DNA of 64,000 nucleotides from Litoreibacter ascidiaceicola (GCF_900129235.1 NZ_FQUV01000008.1:62001-126000), one strand, 5' to 3'; counted from the stretch's first letter, positions 8,675 to 17,737 are shown. The notes: a model not told the origin generated them from the letters alone. Made by a program: numbers and translations.

Positions 8675-9325
8675 ATGGGCCTGCGCATTAACGACACAAT
8701 TCCAAACATCACGGTAACGACCGACCAAGGCGATATCAGCCTGCACGATTTCGTCGGGGACAACTGGGCCGTTATCTTCTCGCACCCGAAAGACTTCACA
8801 CCAGTTTGCACAACTGAATTCGGTGCGGTTGCCCAACTTGCGGACGAGTGGGCCAAGCGAGGCACGAAAGTTCTGGGCGTGTCTGTGGATGGGGTTGAAG
8901 ATCACGTCAAATGGAAGCGCGACATTGAAAAGGTGGCGAAAGCCAAGGCCGAGTTCGCGATTGTGGCCGACGAAGACCTGAAAATGGCGAAAGCCTTCGA
9001 CATGCTGCCCGCTGAAGCTTATCTGCCAGATGGCCGTACGCCTGCCGACAGTGCCACCGTACGCTCGGTGTTTATCGTGGGGCCGGACAAGCAGTTGAAG
9101 CTGTCCATGACCTATCCGATGACAGTCGGCCGTAACTTTGCTGAAATCCTACGCGCGCTGGACGGCCTGCAGATGGCGGCTAAGGGTGTCGCGACACCAG
9201 CCAACTGGCAGTTGGGTCAGGACGTGATCGTCCCGACCTCGGTTAACGCCGAAGACGCGGCGGCGAAATTTGGCGAAGTAACAGAGGTGTTGCCGTATCT
9301 GCGCACTGTCAAAGCGCCCGCGTAA
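8675..9325 (+). CDS. 1-Cys peroxiredoxin (Prx6 type)
   Basis: The 216-residue protein has the Prx6-type active site FSHPKDFTPVCTTEFG with peroxidatic Cys45. It is the only cysteine in the protein, so this is a 1-Cys enzyme that needs an external reductant to recycle after reducing hydroperoxides. The Prx6 C-terminal extension is present. ATG at 8675 follows a strong GGAAGGGGA ribosome-binding site. It is followed by a clear terminator and is probably monocistronic. Confidence 0.95.
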   Translation: MGLRINDTIPNITVTTDQGDISLHDFVGDNWAVIFSHPKDFTPVCTTEFGAVAQLADEWAKRGTKVLGVSVDGVEDHVKWKRDIEKVAKAKAEFAIVADEDLKMAKAFDMLPAEAYLPDGRTPADSATVRSVFIVGPDKQLKLSMTYPMTVGRNFAEILRALDGLQMAAKGVATPANWQLGQDVIVPTSVNAEDAAAKFGEVTEVLPYLRTVKAPA

Positions 9326-9349
9326 GCCAATTGTTAATACCAAAAATGC

Positions 9350-9385
9350 GAAGGCCGACCCCAACGGGTCGGCCTTCTTCGTGTC
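9350..9385 (+). terminator. Intrinsic terminator after the peroxiredoxin gene
   Basis: A 12-bp stem, GAAGGCCGACCC (9350-9361) with GGGTCGGCCTTC (9366-9377), has a four-base loop and is followed by a short T-rich stretch. It ends the peroxiredoxin transcript and separates it from the convergent transpeptidase gene. Confidence 0.8.
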
Positions 9386-9399
9386 TAATGTCGGCATTT

Positions 9400-9960
9400 T
9401 TAGTGTAAAACGACTTTCGCGCCCTTGGGCACCTGTTGATACAGATGCGCGATATGGGCGTTTGTAAGCCTCACACACCCGTTGGAAATTGCGGATGCAA
9501 TCGTCCAGGGTGCAGACGTTCCGTGGATGCGTAGGAAGGTATCTCCCTTGCGCGGAACAAATAGATAGAGCGCGCGTGAGCCAAGCGGGTTGTCGGGTCC
9601 GCCGGGCTGGCCATCTTCCCACTTCTTATAAGCCGCAGGATTGCGTTCGATCATATCTTGCGTCGGTGTCCAGGCAGGCCATTCTTTCTTGGCGCCAACG
9701 GTGAACGTGCCGGACTCGTACAGGCCTGCGCGGCCGATACCGCATGTGTAGCGGATGGCCTTGCCCTCTGGCAGTGTCCAGTAAAGCGCAAAAGCGCGTG
9801 GGTCGACATGCACCTCACCAGCAGGCAGGTCGCCTTGCAGGGTGACAATACGAGGTTTGTATTCTTCCGGCATAACCCACGGCTTGCGTTGCGCCAGCGC
9901 GGGTGTGCCGATTGCTGCGGCAGCAATGGATGTGGTGAGAAGTGTGCGACGGTCAATCAT
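9400..9960 (-). CDS. L,D-transpeptidase (ErfK/YbiS/YkuD family)
   Basis: The 186-residue protein has an N-terminal export signal (MIDRRTLLTTSIAAAAIGTPALA) and a YkuD catalytic domain. The active-site pair is His146 in RIHGTSAPW and Cys162 in ISNGCVRL, matching the family's S-x-G-C-[VI]-R signature. Such periplasmic enzymes make 3-3 peptidoglycan cross-links or attach proteins to peptidoglycan. The twin arginines at residues 4-5 hint at Tat export, but the hydrophobic region is short. It is convergent with the peroxiredoxin gene. Confidence 0.92.
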   Translation of the reverse strand: MIDRRTLLTTSIAAAAIGTPALAQRKPWVMPEEYKPRIVTLQGDLPAGEVHVDPRAFALYWTLPEGKAIRYTCGIGRAGLYESGTFTVGAKKEWPAWTPTQDMIERNPAAYKKWEDGQPGGPDNPLGSRALYLFVPRKGDTFLRIHGTSAPWTIASAISNGCVRLTNAHIAHLYQQVPKGAKVVLH

Positions 9961-10083
9961 TCTATGTCCCTTACTATCCTCCCTAACGTCCGAGAGGTGG
10001 CATTACTCGCGCATTGTAGCGGAGAATTGCCGAAAGGGGCAATAACAGCCACGTGATTACCCCTTCCGCATCAATTTACGAAC

Positions 10084-10971
10084 TTAGCTTAGGTTAGCAG
10101 CAAAATGCGCCAGTGTTCGGTCCCAGGCCAATTTCGCAGCTGCTTCATCGTAGCGGGGCGTTGTGTCGTTGTGGAAGCCATGGTTTGCGTTCTCGTAAAT
10201 ATGTGCCTCGTACGACTTGCCATTTTCTTTCAACGCAGCCTCATAGGCAGGCCATCCGGCGTTGATGCGCTCATCCAACCCACCGTAATGGATCAGAAGT
10301 GGCGCTTTGATCGCAGGCACGTCCTCGGCATTGGGCTGGCGTCCGTAGAAAGGTACTGAGGCGGCTAAGTTCGGATAAGCCACCGCCAAAGCGTTGCAGA
10401 CGCCACCACCATAGCAAAAGCCGACTGCGCCAACTTTGCCAGTTGATCCTTCGTGGCTAGCAAGAAACTCGAACGCAGCGAAGAAGTCTTCCATCAGCTT
10501 TGTGCTGTCGAGTTCCTTTTGCATGGCGCGACCGTCGTCGTCGTTGCCCGGGTAGCCACCGAGAGGTGTCAGCCCGTCAGGTCCAAAGGCCAGATATCCC
10601 GCCTTGGCCGCCCGTCGCACAACATCTTCGATATAGGGGTTCAGCCCGCGGTTTTCGTGGATCACCAGTACGGCAGGGAGTTTTCCGGTGGCCCCGGCTG
10701 GCTTCGCCATAAGGCCCTTGATGGTGCCGTGACCTTCGGGGCTTTCATATTCGACAGTCATGGTTTCGATCTCGGGGTCGTCCGGGGCAACTTGCTGGGC
10801 CAAGGCATAGTTCGGTTGCAAGCTTTCCAGAACCACTGCGGCGGTGACACCGGCCGCCACATATTTAGTCGCATTTGTCATGAAGGCGCGCTTGGTCATC
10901 TTGCCGTGGACATAGCCGTCATAGAGTTCCAGTAGGCGAGGGTCGAAGTCGGAGGCTTTCTTGCGTTGCAT
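10084..10971 (-). CDS. Dienelactone hydrolase family protein, exported form
   Basis: The 295-residue protein has an N-terminal extension with a hydrophobic segment (about residues 36-58) and then a dienelactone-hydrolase alpha/beta fold. The catalytic triad is visible as Cys186 in GFCYGGG, Asp233 in GGLDERI and His264 in NANHGFHN. Family members hydrolyse lactones or esters. The extension resembles the YghX-type subfamily, which is probably exported or membrane-anchored; the natural substrate is unknown. It is downstream of pnp on the same strand but separated from it by a terminator. Confidence 0.88.
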   Translation of the reverse strand: MQRKKASDFDPRLLELYDGYVHGKMTKRAFMTNATKYVAAGVTAAVVLESLQPNYALAQQVAPDDPEIETMTVEYESPEGHGTIKGLMAKPAGATGKLPAVLVIHENRGLNPYIEDVVRRAAKAGYLAFGPDGLTPLGGYPGNDDDGRAMQKELDSTKLMEDFFAAFEFLASHEGSTGKVGAVGFCYGGGVCNALAVAYPNLAASVPFYGRQPNAEDVPAIKAPLLIHYGGLDERINAGWPAYEAALKENGKSYEAHIYENANHGFHNDTTPRYDEAAAKLAWDRTLAHFAANLS

Positions 10972-11049
10972 TGGAGTATCTCCTGTTGGGTAACGGGGGA
11001 CTCAAATTGTAGCACCGCTGCAGCGTTCGGCAATCTGTCATGCAATCAT

Positions 11050-11079
11050 AAAAAAAGCCCCGGCGTTTCCACCGGGGCT
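11050..11079 (-). terminator. Intrinsic terminator of pnp
   Basis: On the minus strand an 8-bp GC-rich stem (11072-11079 with 11056-11063, AGCCCCGG arms) with an eight-base loop is followed by seven U residues. It lies 25 bases past the pnp stop codon. Confidence 0.9.
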
Positions 11080-11104
11080 GCTGATTTCAGGATCGGGCTG
11101 GGAT

Positions 11105-13240
11105 TTACTCCTCTGCCGCTTCCTCTTTTTTGACTTCTTCGCCAGTTTCCTGATCGACGACTTTCATTGACAGGCGAACCTTGCCGCGGTCGTCAAAGCC
11201 CAGCAGTTTGACCTTCACTTCCTGGCCTTCTTTCAGGACGTCGGAAGGGTGGTTCAAACGGCGGTTTTCGATTTGGGACACATGGACCAGACCGTCGCGC
11301 TTGCCGAAGAAGTTCACGAAAGCGCCGAAGTCGACGATTTTCACGACAGTACCGGTATATACGGCACCTTCTTCAGGCTCTGCCACGATCGAGTGGATCA
11401 TGTCGTAGGCTTTCTTGATGGCTTCGCCGTTTGGAGACGCAATCTTGATGATGCCTTCGTCATTGATGTCCACTTTTGCGCCGGATACTTCCACGATTTC
11501 ACGGATGACTTTGCCGCCAGAGCCAATCACTTCACGGATCTTATCCGTTGGGATCTGCATGGTCTCAATGCGTGGTGCGTGAACCGAGAAGTCGCCAGCC
11601 GAAGACAGCGCTTTGTTCATCTCGCCCAGAATGTGCATCCGGCCCTCTTTGGCCTGCGCCAGAGCGGTTTTCATGATGGCTGGCGTAATGCCTGCAACCT
11701 TGATGTCCATTTGCAGCGAGGTGATGCCGTTCTCGGTACCAGCCACTTTGAAGTCCATGTCACCAAGGTGATCTTCGTCACCCAAGATGTCAGACAGCAC
11801 CGCGTAAGAGCCGTCGTCTTCAAGGATCAGACCCATGGCCACACCGGCAACCGGTGCTTTCAATGGCACACCAGCGTCCATCATGGACAAGGAGCCACCA
11901 CAAACGGACGCCATGGAGGACGAGCCGTTGGATTCGGTGATCTCGGAGACCAGACGGATCGTGTACGGGAAGTCGGTCGGGGCAGGCAGTACGGCCTGAA
12001 GGGCGCGCCATGCAAGTTTACCGTGACCGATTTCACGACGACCGGGAGGGCCGAAACGACCAACTTCACCAACCGAGTAGGGAGGGAAGTTATAGTGCAG
12101 CAGGAAGTTCGACTTATACATGCCTTGCAGGCTGTCGATCATCTGCTCGTCATCGCCGGTGCCCAACGTGGTCACAACCAGACCTTGAGTCTCGCCACGT
12201 GTGAACAGGGCGGAACCGTGGGTCCGTGGCAGCAAGCCAACTTCGCTCACAATGTCGCGGATCTCGTCGAGGTTACGACCGTCAATGCGCTTCTTGTTCT
12301 TCACCACGTCGCCACGAAGGACAGTGGATTCGAGCTTTTTCAGCGCAGAACCAAGGTTCTCGTCAGCCAGTTGCTCTTCGGACAGGCCTTCTTTGGCGGT
12401 CTCTTTAGCAGCCGAAACAGCAGCGGTGCGCTCCTGCTTGTCAGTGATCGCGTAAGCGGCACGCATGGCTTTTTCACCAGACTTGGCAACGGCCTTGTAC
12501 AGGTCGGAGTAGTCAGGAGGTGTGAAGTCAAACGGCTCTTTGGCGCATTCGCCAGCAAAGTCGATGATCAAGTCGATCGCAGGTTGGATTTGCTCGTGAG
12601 CAAACTCCACGGCGCCAAGCATTTCTTCCTCGGACAGCTCGTAGGCTTCCGATTCAACCATCATCACGGCGTCTTTGGTGCCTGCAACGACAAGGTCCAA
12701 GCGCTGCTCTGGGTTATAGCGCAGGTTGTGCATGTCATCGAGTTCTGGGTTCAGGATGTAGTCGCCATCCTCAAAGCCCACGCGGCAGGCCGCAATCGGA
12801 CCCATGAACGGCGCGCCGGAAATGGTCAGCGCAGCAGAGGCCGCGATCATTGCGACCATATCTGGGTCGTTAACCAGATCGTGGGACAAAACAGTACAGA
12901 TCACCAGAACTTCGTTTTTGAAGCCGGGGACGAACAACGGGCGGATCGGACGGTCGATCAGGCGCGATGTCAGTGTTTCTTTTTCGGTGGGGCGGGCCTC
13001 ACGCTTGAAGAAGCCGCCGGGGATTTTACCCGCGGCGTAGTATTTCTCGTTGTAGTGAACGGTCAGCGGGAAGAAGTCCTGACCCGGCTTTTGCGTTTTC
13101 GCAAAAGTCACGGCGGCCATCACGGAGGTCTCGCCGTAGGTGGCAATCACGCAGCCGTCAGCTTGACGGGCAATCTTGCCGGTTTCGAGTGTCAGCGTTT
13201 CTTCGCCCCACTCGATGGATTTTTTAGTCACGTTAAACAT
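11105..13240 (-). CDS. pnp: Polynucleotide phosphorylase
   Basis: The 711-residue protein is full-length. It has two RNase PH-type domains, the GXXG loop of a KH domain ([19 protein letters not shown], about 555-575), an S1 domain ([20 protein letters not shown], about 620-690) and an acidic lysine/glutamate-rich tail. It degrades RNA 3'-5' with phosphate and is part of the degradosome in many bacteria. I chose ATG at 13240, preceded by AGGAAA; the extension upstream has no family match. It is downstream of rpsO on the same strand, as in many proteobacteria, but rsmJ lies between them on the opposite strand. Its leader contains stem-loops near the start, which could serve the autocontrol known for pnp in E. 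coli. Confidence 0.97.
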   Translation of the reverse strand: MFNVTKKSIEWGEETLTLETGKIARQADGCVIATYGETSVMAAVTFAKTQKPGQDFFPLTVHYNEKYYAAGKIPGGFFKREARPTEKETLTSRLIDRPIRPLFVPGFKNEVLVICTVLSHDLVNDPDMVAMIAASAALTISGAPFMGPIAACRVGFEDGDYILNPELDDMHNLRYNPEQRLDLVVAGTKDAVMMVESEAYELSEEEMLGAVEFAHEQIQPAIDLIIDFAGECAKEPFDFTPPDYSDLYKAVAKSGEKAMRAAYAITDKQERTAAVSAAKETAKEGLSEEQLADENLGSALKKLESTVLRGDVVKNKKRIDGRNLDEIRDIVSEVGLLPRTHGSALFTRGETQGLVVTTLGTGDDEQMIDSLQGMYKSNFLLHYNFPPYSVGEVGRFGPPGRREIGHGKLAWRALQAVLPAPTDFPYTIRLVSEITESNGSSSMASVCGGSLSMMDAGVPLKAPVAGVAMGLILEDDGSYAVLSDILGDEDHLGDMDFKVAGTENGITSLQMDIKVAGITPAIMKTALAQAKEGRMHILGEMNKALSSAGDFSVHAPRIETMQIPTDKIREVIGSGGKVIREIVEVSGAKVDINDEGIIKIASPNGEAIKKAYDMIHSIVAEPEEGAVYTGTVVKIVDFGAFVNFFGKRDGLVHVSQIENRRLNHPSDVLKEGQEVKVKLLGFDDRGKVRLSMKVVDQETGEEVKKEEAAEE

Positions 13241-13583
13241 GTGTCGTTTCCTATATGGGAGCACTCCCGGCGTTCCGGGTCTCCCGTGTAAATGGCGGCC
13301 CCATTGCCGCCGACCCCTATCCTTTATGCATACGCCTAGGGTCAGGGCGCACAGTCTCAGATGTGCGGGCTATATAGGGGTTTGAGGCGTTTGGGAAGTG
13401 GGGAGCTTGGGCAGAGCGCCAATGCCGCCTAACAATATCAATTTGCATCGCGAAGCTTCTCAGGCTTACCACGAGTTTGATCTTCAAAATTGGCATTCGG
13501 AGCATATGACAGCCGAAGAAAATCGGCTACTAGCCTAGGAATGGGATTTTGACACGAATGCGGGAATATGCGGTGAACCGAGC
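13241..13583. other. pnp leader and intergenic region
   Basis: This 343-base gap lies between the divergent pnp and rsmJ starts. Next to pnp are two small inverted repeats (GGGA-N4-TCCC at 13257-13268 and CCCGG-N4-CCGGG at 13266-13279) that could fold in the pnp leader RNA. A 38-codon open frame (13422-13538, plus strand, ATG to TAG) is present, but without a ribosome-binding site it is only a possibility. Nothing else is recognised. Confidence 0.5.
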
Positions 13584-14186
13584 ATGACAAAAGGCGCAGC
13601 AGAGTTGCGCGTTGATTTTGTTAGCGGGGCTGTCGCGCATCGCCTTCGGTTCGGAGGGGGGCGCGGGCAAGCGCTGGCAAAAGCCATGGGGCTACGCGCG
13701 GGCAAGACGCCTGCGATTGTCGATGCAACGGCCGGTTTGGGCCGCGACGCATTCTTGTTGGCGTCTCTAGGGGCGCAGGTCACTTTGATCGAGCGGTCGG
13801 AGCACATGCATGCGTTGTTGGCGCAGGGCATGGACCGCGCCCTCAAAGAAGGGGGCGAGTTTCGTGATATCGTAAGCCGCATGACACTGTTGAAAGGTGA
13901 TGCGAAAGACGTGCTGCCAGACCTGTCTTGCGAAGCAATTCTGATCGACCCGATGCATCCGCCGCGCAAAAATTCTGCTCTGGTGAAGCGTGAGCTACGC
14001 CAAGTCCGCGAAATTGTTGGAACGGATGATGATGCCGCCGATCTTGTGCGTGTGGCACTTAAGAATGCACGCAATCGAGTGGTTTTAAAATGGCCAGCGA
14101 AGGCCGACCCAATCGAGGGGATACGGGCGTGTTCCCATCAAATACTGGGGAAATCAACGCGCTACGATGTTTTTATGACTGGCTGA
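13584..14186 (+). CDS. rsmJ: 16S rRNA (guanine-1516-N2)-methyltransferase RsmJ, short form
   Basis: The 200-residue protein matches RsmJ: a VDFVSGAVAHRLRFGGGRGQ segment at residues 10-29, the SAM-binding VDATAGLGRDAF motif at 46-57 and the catalytic-site DPMHPPRKNSALVKRELR region near 124-141. RsmJ methylates G1516 of 16S rRNA. E. coli RsmJ is about 250 residues; this one lacks the first 50 or so, which precede the methyltransferase core. No in-frame upstream start is present, so the short form appears genuine. It lies on the opposite strand between rpsO and pnp. Confidence 0.88.
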   Translation: MTKGAAELRVDFVSGAVAHRLRFGGGRGQALAKAMGLRAGKTPAIVDATAGLGRDAFLLASLGAQVTLIERSEHMHALLAQGMDRALKEGGEFRDIVSRMTLLKGDAKDVLPDLSCEAILIDPMHPPRKNSALVKRELRQVREIVGTDDDAADLVRVALKNARNRVVLKWPAKADPIEGIRACSHQILGKSTRYDVFMTG

Positions 14187-14244
14187 CAGGCGGGGCACTT
14201 CGTTATGGCCAATTCGACTGGATACAGTGCCCAAGATGTAAAAT

Positions 14245-14275
14245 CGCCCGCCAAGTAGGGCGGGCGTTCTATTGA
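14245..14275. terminator. Terminator between convergent rsmJ and rpsO
   Basis: An 8-bp GC stem (CGCCCGCC 14245-14252 with GGCGGGCG 14259-14266) is flanked by TTCTATT on one side and AAAAT on the other. It may end both rsmJ (plus) and rpsO (minus). Confidence 0.7.
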
Positions 14276-14339
14276 TTTCAACCTGTAGCGGTACGCAAGT
14301 TTCCTAGGAAACCGACCATTAAGCGTGGTGCAAAATGGC

Positions 14340-14609
14340 CTAGCGACGAATGCCGAGGCGTTTGATCAGGTCTTGGTAGCGCGCTTCGTCTTTGCCTTTG
14401 GTGTAATCCAGCAGCTTACGACGCAGAGCAACCATCTTCAAAAGGCCACGACGACCGTGGTTGTCTTTTTTGTGGGTTTTGAAGTGCTCGGTCAGCGTGG
14501 TGATGCGCGAAGTGAGGATAGCGACCTGAACTTCAGGCGAACCGGTGTCGCCCTCTTTGGTCGCGAATTCTTTCATCAGGCGTGCTTTTTCTTCAGCAGT
14601 AATCGACAT
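14340..14609 (-). CDS. rpsO: 30S ribosomal protein S15
   Basis: The 89-residue protein is the standard S15 length and starts [21 protein letters not shown]. It carries the conserved [14 protein letters not shown] and [15 protein letters not shown] stretches and ends [13 protein letters not shown]15 binds 16S rRNA early in assembly of the small subunit. A TTAAAAGGAGA ribosome-binding region precedes the ATG. In many proteobacteria rpsO sits between truB and pnp; here both neighbours are separated from it by other genes. Confidence 0.98.
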   Translation of the reverse strand: MSITAEEKARLMKEFATKEGDTGSPEVQVAILTSRITTLTEHFKTHKKDNHGRRGLLKMVALRRKLLDYTKGKDEARYQDLIKRLGIRR

Positions 14610-14975
14610 CGGGGTCTCCTTTTAAAGGTTAGTGTGAATGGCGCAGGCCGGGATGTCGTCCAGCAAGGCCCGTGGAGTGCACCGCTGTTGCTAGCGGATG
14701 GGCGCGTATAGGTCGTTTTGGCATGAATGGGAAGCCCGAATCTTTACACCGTTGAAAGGTGATATTTCGGGCGAGGTCAGGCAGATGCCGTACCGGTTAG
14801 CACGATTACATCGCATAAAATCACGCACTTGGCGTCTCTGTTCCTCAAACGGAAACAATGGAAGCGGTGTGGCAAAAGTTTGTCCAAAATGTGGCGATTT
14901 AACTGGCCCGTCAGCCAATCCTTAACATATGATTAACAAAGTTTGTTTTGTAAAAATCCCTGGGGAGTAAATACG
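14610..14975. other. Intergenic region upstream of rpsO and the RTX gene
   Basis: This 366-base gap lies between divergent genes and must hold the promoters of both rpsO and the RTX-repeat gene. Open frames of about 75 codons exist on both strands, but they overlap each other and show no family resemblance or ribosome-binding site. I recognise no clear promoter boxes, repeats or RNA. Confidence 0.4.
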
Positions 14976-16226
14976 ATGGTCGGAGTAATAGGTCTTTTAG
15001 CGCTGGTTGGTTTGCTGAGTACTGTTTTTGATTCTGATAGTGATGATGCCGCGCCTGTAGACCCCGTAGAGCCCGGCGACCTTGTTGGCACCAATGGTGA
15101 CGACGAGCTGACGGGCACGATGGATATCGACATTATGGAAGGCCATGCGGGCGATGATGTGATCTCCGGCCTTGAAGGTGACGACACCATTGCAGCGGGG
15201 CGCGGTGATGACACCGTGTTTGGCGGTGACGGAAACGACGACCTGCGGGGAAGCTTTGGCGACGACACGATTTTTGGCGATGCGGGTGACGATCAGATCA
15301 ACGGTGGCGACGGTAACGACAGAATCGACGGCGGTGACGGCGACGATGCGATTATCGGTGCTGGCGGCAATGACGTTATTTTGGGTGGCGCAGGTGCTGA
15401 CGCCATTCGCGGTAGCGGCGGGAACGACCTGATCGGTGGTGGTGACGGCAACGACACGATTGGTGGCGGAAACGGCGATGATCGTCTGAGCGGTGGCGCA
15501 GGCGATGACGTGATCGAAGGCGAAGCAGATAATGACTCGATCTCGGGTGACGCAGGTGACGATACGCTCGCCGGCGGTGCTGGTAATGATCTCGTCTTTG
15601 GTGGCGACGGGAACGACATCGTTGGCGGTGGCCTTGGCGATGACGAACTAGGAGGTGGCCTAGGCGCTGATATTTTGCGTGGTGGCCAAGGCAATGATTA
15701 TGTCTTCGGTACCTTCTTCTCGCTCGAAACGGGCGAAGAAATCGACGAAGGTGACCAGCTGTTTGGCAATGAAGGTGACGACTTCCTCTACATTGGCAAC
15801 GGCGATGTTGCCACTGGTGGGATCGGTGCTGACACCTTTGCGACCGGCACCTTCATCAACGCTGAAACTGCAGGTACGGTGAAAGACTTCAACTCCGAGG
15901 AAGATGTCATCGAACTTCGCTATGATGGCACCGAGGGTGACGCGCCTGAAGTTGGAATTGTTTCCAATGCAGACGGGTCTGCGGATATCACCCTTGGCGG
16001 TGTTGTCGTGCTCAAGGTTACCACGCCTGGCGATCTCGCCGTTGAGGACATCACACTGGTTGATAGTCTTCAGGTCACCCCGACGATCAGTGTCGGCCCG
16101 GGGTCCGCTCCAGCGGTGGCAGATGAAGAACCTGCTGCCGAAGAAGAAGTTGCTACTGAGGAAGAAGCCGCGGAAGCTACACCTGTTGTGGTTGCCACCC
16201 CAGCTGAAGAAGCCGCTGCGGCTTAA
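14976..16226 (+). CDS. RTX (hemolysin-type calcium-binding) repeat protein
   Basis: The 416-residue protein starts with a hydrophobic segment (VGVIGLLALVGLLSTVF, residues 2-18). From about residue 35 to 250 it has more than a dozen nonapeptide repeats of the GGxGxDxΦx type, which fold as a calcium-binding beta-roll. A non-repeat domain (about 250-360) and an acidic, alanine/proline-rich tail of about 55 residues follow. RTX proteins are normally secreted by type I systems through a C-terminal signal; no type I transporter genes are adjacent. I chose ATG at 14976 because GGGGAG lies nine bases upstream. No enzymatic domain is recognised, so it may be a structural or adhesive exoprotein. Confidence 0.9.
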   Translation: MVGVIGLLALVGLLSTVFDSDSDDAAPVDPVEPGDLVGTNGDDELTGTMDIDIMEGHAGDDVISGLEGDDTIAAGRGDDTVFGGDGNDDLRGSFGDDTIFGDAGDDQINGGDGNDRIDGGDGDDAIIGAGGNDVILGGAGADAIRGSGGNDLIGGGDGNDTIGGGNGDDRLSGGAGDDVIEGEADNDSISGDAGDDTLAGGAGNDLVFGGDGNDIVGGGLGDDELGGGLGADILRGGQGNDYVFGTFFSLETGEEIDEGDQLFGNEGDDFLYIGNGDVATGGIGADTFATGTFINAETAGTVKDFNSEEDVIELRYDGTEGDAPEVGIVSNADGSADITLGGVVVLKVTTPGDLAVEDITLVDSLQVTPTISVGPGSAPAVADEEPAAEEEVATEEEAAEATPVVVATPAEEAAAA

Positions 16227-16237
16227 CCCCTACGTCT

Positions 16238-17152
16238 TCATTTCGATTCAAAAAATGCCCAGAAGCAGTCAAGCACTGCTTCTGGGTTTTCTTCCATTAC
16301 AAAGTGACCGCTGATGCACGATTGGGAACTGACCTGATCGGCCCAGCTGCTCCATAGATCTTCGGGATTGCCAGTTTGCCCCGGAAATCCGCCCTCTGCC
16401 CAAAGGAAGCGCAAGGGCGCTGCGATTTTCCGACCAAGGGCTTTGTCCGCCTCATCGAGTTTTCTGTCGAACGTCGCACCAGCCCTATAATCCGCACACA
16501 TCGCGTGGATACGGGCGGGGTCCCTTGCCTGCGCACGGTAGCTTTCCAACGCCGGTTTAGGGAAAATATCCAGCGACTTCGCGTTGACCCAGCTCTTTAG
16601 TGTGTGATCGACATATGCTTCGGGGTTAGCATTTATCATGTTCTCCGGAAGCGGGTAAGGCTGGGCGAGAAAGGTCCAGTGATAGGCCTTATACGCAAGC
16701 TCCGCATTCCACGCCTGCCAGAAATCGCCAGTGGGAACGATCTCTATGATACCAAGACGATCAAGCCGTTCGGGGTGGTCCAGCGCAAAGCGGTAGGCAA
16801 CGCGCCCGCCGCGATCATGGCCAAGTACATGCGCACGGTCGTGGCCAAAGTGGTCGAGCACACCAACCATATCCTGAGCCATCTGACGCTTGGAATAGGT
16901 CGCGTGATCCACACTTGTGTCTTTAGGCGCGTCGCTGTCGCCATAGCCACGCAGATCGGGAACGATGCAGGTGAACTTTTCTGCGAAATGCGGGGCGATA
17001 TTGAGCCAGCACATATGGTTTTGAGGATAACCATGGAGCAGCAAAAGCGCCGGTCCGCTGCCTGCCACGTGAACTGACAAGACCACACCACCCACGTCAA
17101 CGTCGTGGCGGGTAAACCCCGGGAGTTTTGATTTGGTTTCTAGCTTGGTCAT
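16238..17152 (-). CDS. Alpha/beta hydrolase resembling fluoroacetate/haloacetate dehalogenase
   Basis: The 304-residue protein has the alpha/beta-hydrolase fold with an LLLLHGYPQ oxyanion loop near residue 40. The nucleophile is Asp113 in GHDRGGRVAYRF, and the catalytic His283 is in SGHFVMEE. Arg114 and Arg117 match the substrate-carboxylate arginines of fluoroacetate dehalogenase; His158-Trp159 (KAYHWTFLAQP) and Tyr222 (CADYRAG) match its halide-binding residues. All are three positions later than in the Rhodopseudomonas enzyme RPA1163, as I recall its numbering. The third triad residue is Glu137 instead of Asp. Haloacetate dehalogenation is thus likely, defluorination possible; an epoxide hydrolase is the alternative. 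ATG at 17152 has GGAG seven bases upstream. Confidence 0.85.
   Translation of the reverse strand: MTKLETKSKLPGFTRHDVDVGGVVLSVHVAGSGPALLLLHGYPQNHMCWLNIAPHFAEKFTCIVPDLRGYGDSDAPKDTSVDHATYSKRQMAQDMVGVLDHFGHDRAHVLGHDRGGRVAYRFALDHPERLDRLGIIEIVPTGDFWQAWNAELAYKAYHWTFLAQPYPLPENMINANPEAYVDHTLKSWVNAKSLDIFPKPALESYRAQARDPARIHAMCADYRAGATFDRKLDEADKALGRKIAAPLRFLWAEGGFPGQTGNPEDLWSSWADQVSSQSCISGHFVMEENPEAVLDCFWAFFESK
16258..16293 (+). terminator. Terminator of the RTX gene, lying inside the convergent hydrolase coding region
   Basis: A perfect 12-bp stem (CCCAGAAGCAGT 16258-16269 with ACTGCTTCTGGG 16275-16286, five-base loop) is followed by TTTTCTT on the plus strand. It sits 31 bases after the RTX stop, within the last codons of the minus-strand hydrolase. 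Confidence 0.85.
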
Positions 17153-17230
17153 TGCGCGCTCCAGATGTAACGACTTCATAAGGAGGCCAAGCGGCGGCAC
17201 GATCAAGGGCTGGCTACGAATTGACGGTAT

Positions 17231-17737
17231 TCAATCCCACAACTCGGGCTGCTTGGCATAGGCGATGTAGAGCGGGTGCTTGGGGTGCCCTGCCTTGCTC
17301 AGGCCAAGGTGATACAACGAGCTTCCAGTTGCCCGCATCAGCGCCTCGACTGTCGGGCCGCGATCCAAATGTGCCCCATGCGTGCCCCACGCGGCGACGA
17401 CTGTATCCGCCCACTGGCACGCGTCATTGATGGCCTCATCATTTGCAGCGCCGATAGGTTCCTTGGCTTTGCGCATTTTGAACGGGTCGGTGTCACGCCA
17501 TGCGAAAATGTTGCAAACACGAAAGGCACCGAAGCCCAACGCCCTCGCGCGGCGCTCGCAGCGCTCGACTGTAGGGTCGTTCTGGACCTCGGTCGCGGTG
17601 GACGGGTTGAGCATGACGAAGGAAACTTTACGGCCTCCATTGTCCCAGATGCGGGTCAGGGCGTAGCGGTATCGTTCGCAATCGGAATAAACCGCCGTCG
17701 AGGCCGCATCGCCTTTCAAATGTGTACGGGTAATCAT
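17231..17737 (-). CDS. DUF1643 domain-containing protein
   Basis: The 168-residue protein is a DUF1643 member, recognised by the VSFVMLNPSTATEVQNDPTVERC segment, the FRVCNIFAWRDTDP stretch and the central VVAAWGTHG motif. The molecular function of the family is unknown. The reading begins at ATG 17737, 32 bases after the upstream membrane-protein gene ends; no clear ribosome-binding site is seen, and the start codon is the last part of an inverted repeat. It is followed after 78 bases by the dehalogenase-like gene on the same strand. Confidence 0.85.
   Translation of the reverse strand: MITRTHLKGDAASTAVYSDCERYRYALTRIWDNGGRKVSFVMLNPSTATEVQNDPTVERCERRARALGFGAFRVCNIFAWRDTDPFKMRKAKEPIGAANDEAINDACQWADTVVAAWGTHGAHLDRGPTVEALMRATGSSLYHLGLSKAGHPKHPLYIAYAKQPELWD

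Noticed and set aside
11249-13291. 680-codon open frame on the plus strand opposite pnp
   Set aside because: It is a mirror of the pnp coding sequence, rich in His, Val and Arg with no domain; the pnp frame has all family motifs.
14691-14925. Two overlapping 75-codon open frames on opposite strands upstream of the RTX gene
   Set aside because: They overlap each other, have no family match or ribosome-binding site and lie in the region where promoters are expected.
15090-15720. Repetitive DNA that might be read as a repeat array
   Set aside because: The repeats are in-frame, degenerate nonapeptide codons of an RTX protein, not a CRISPR or non-coding repeat.
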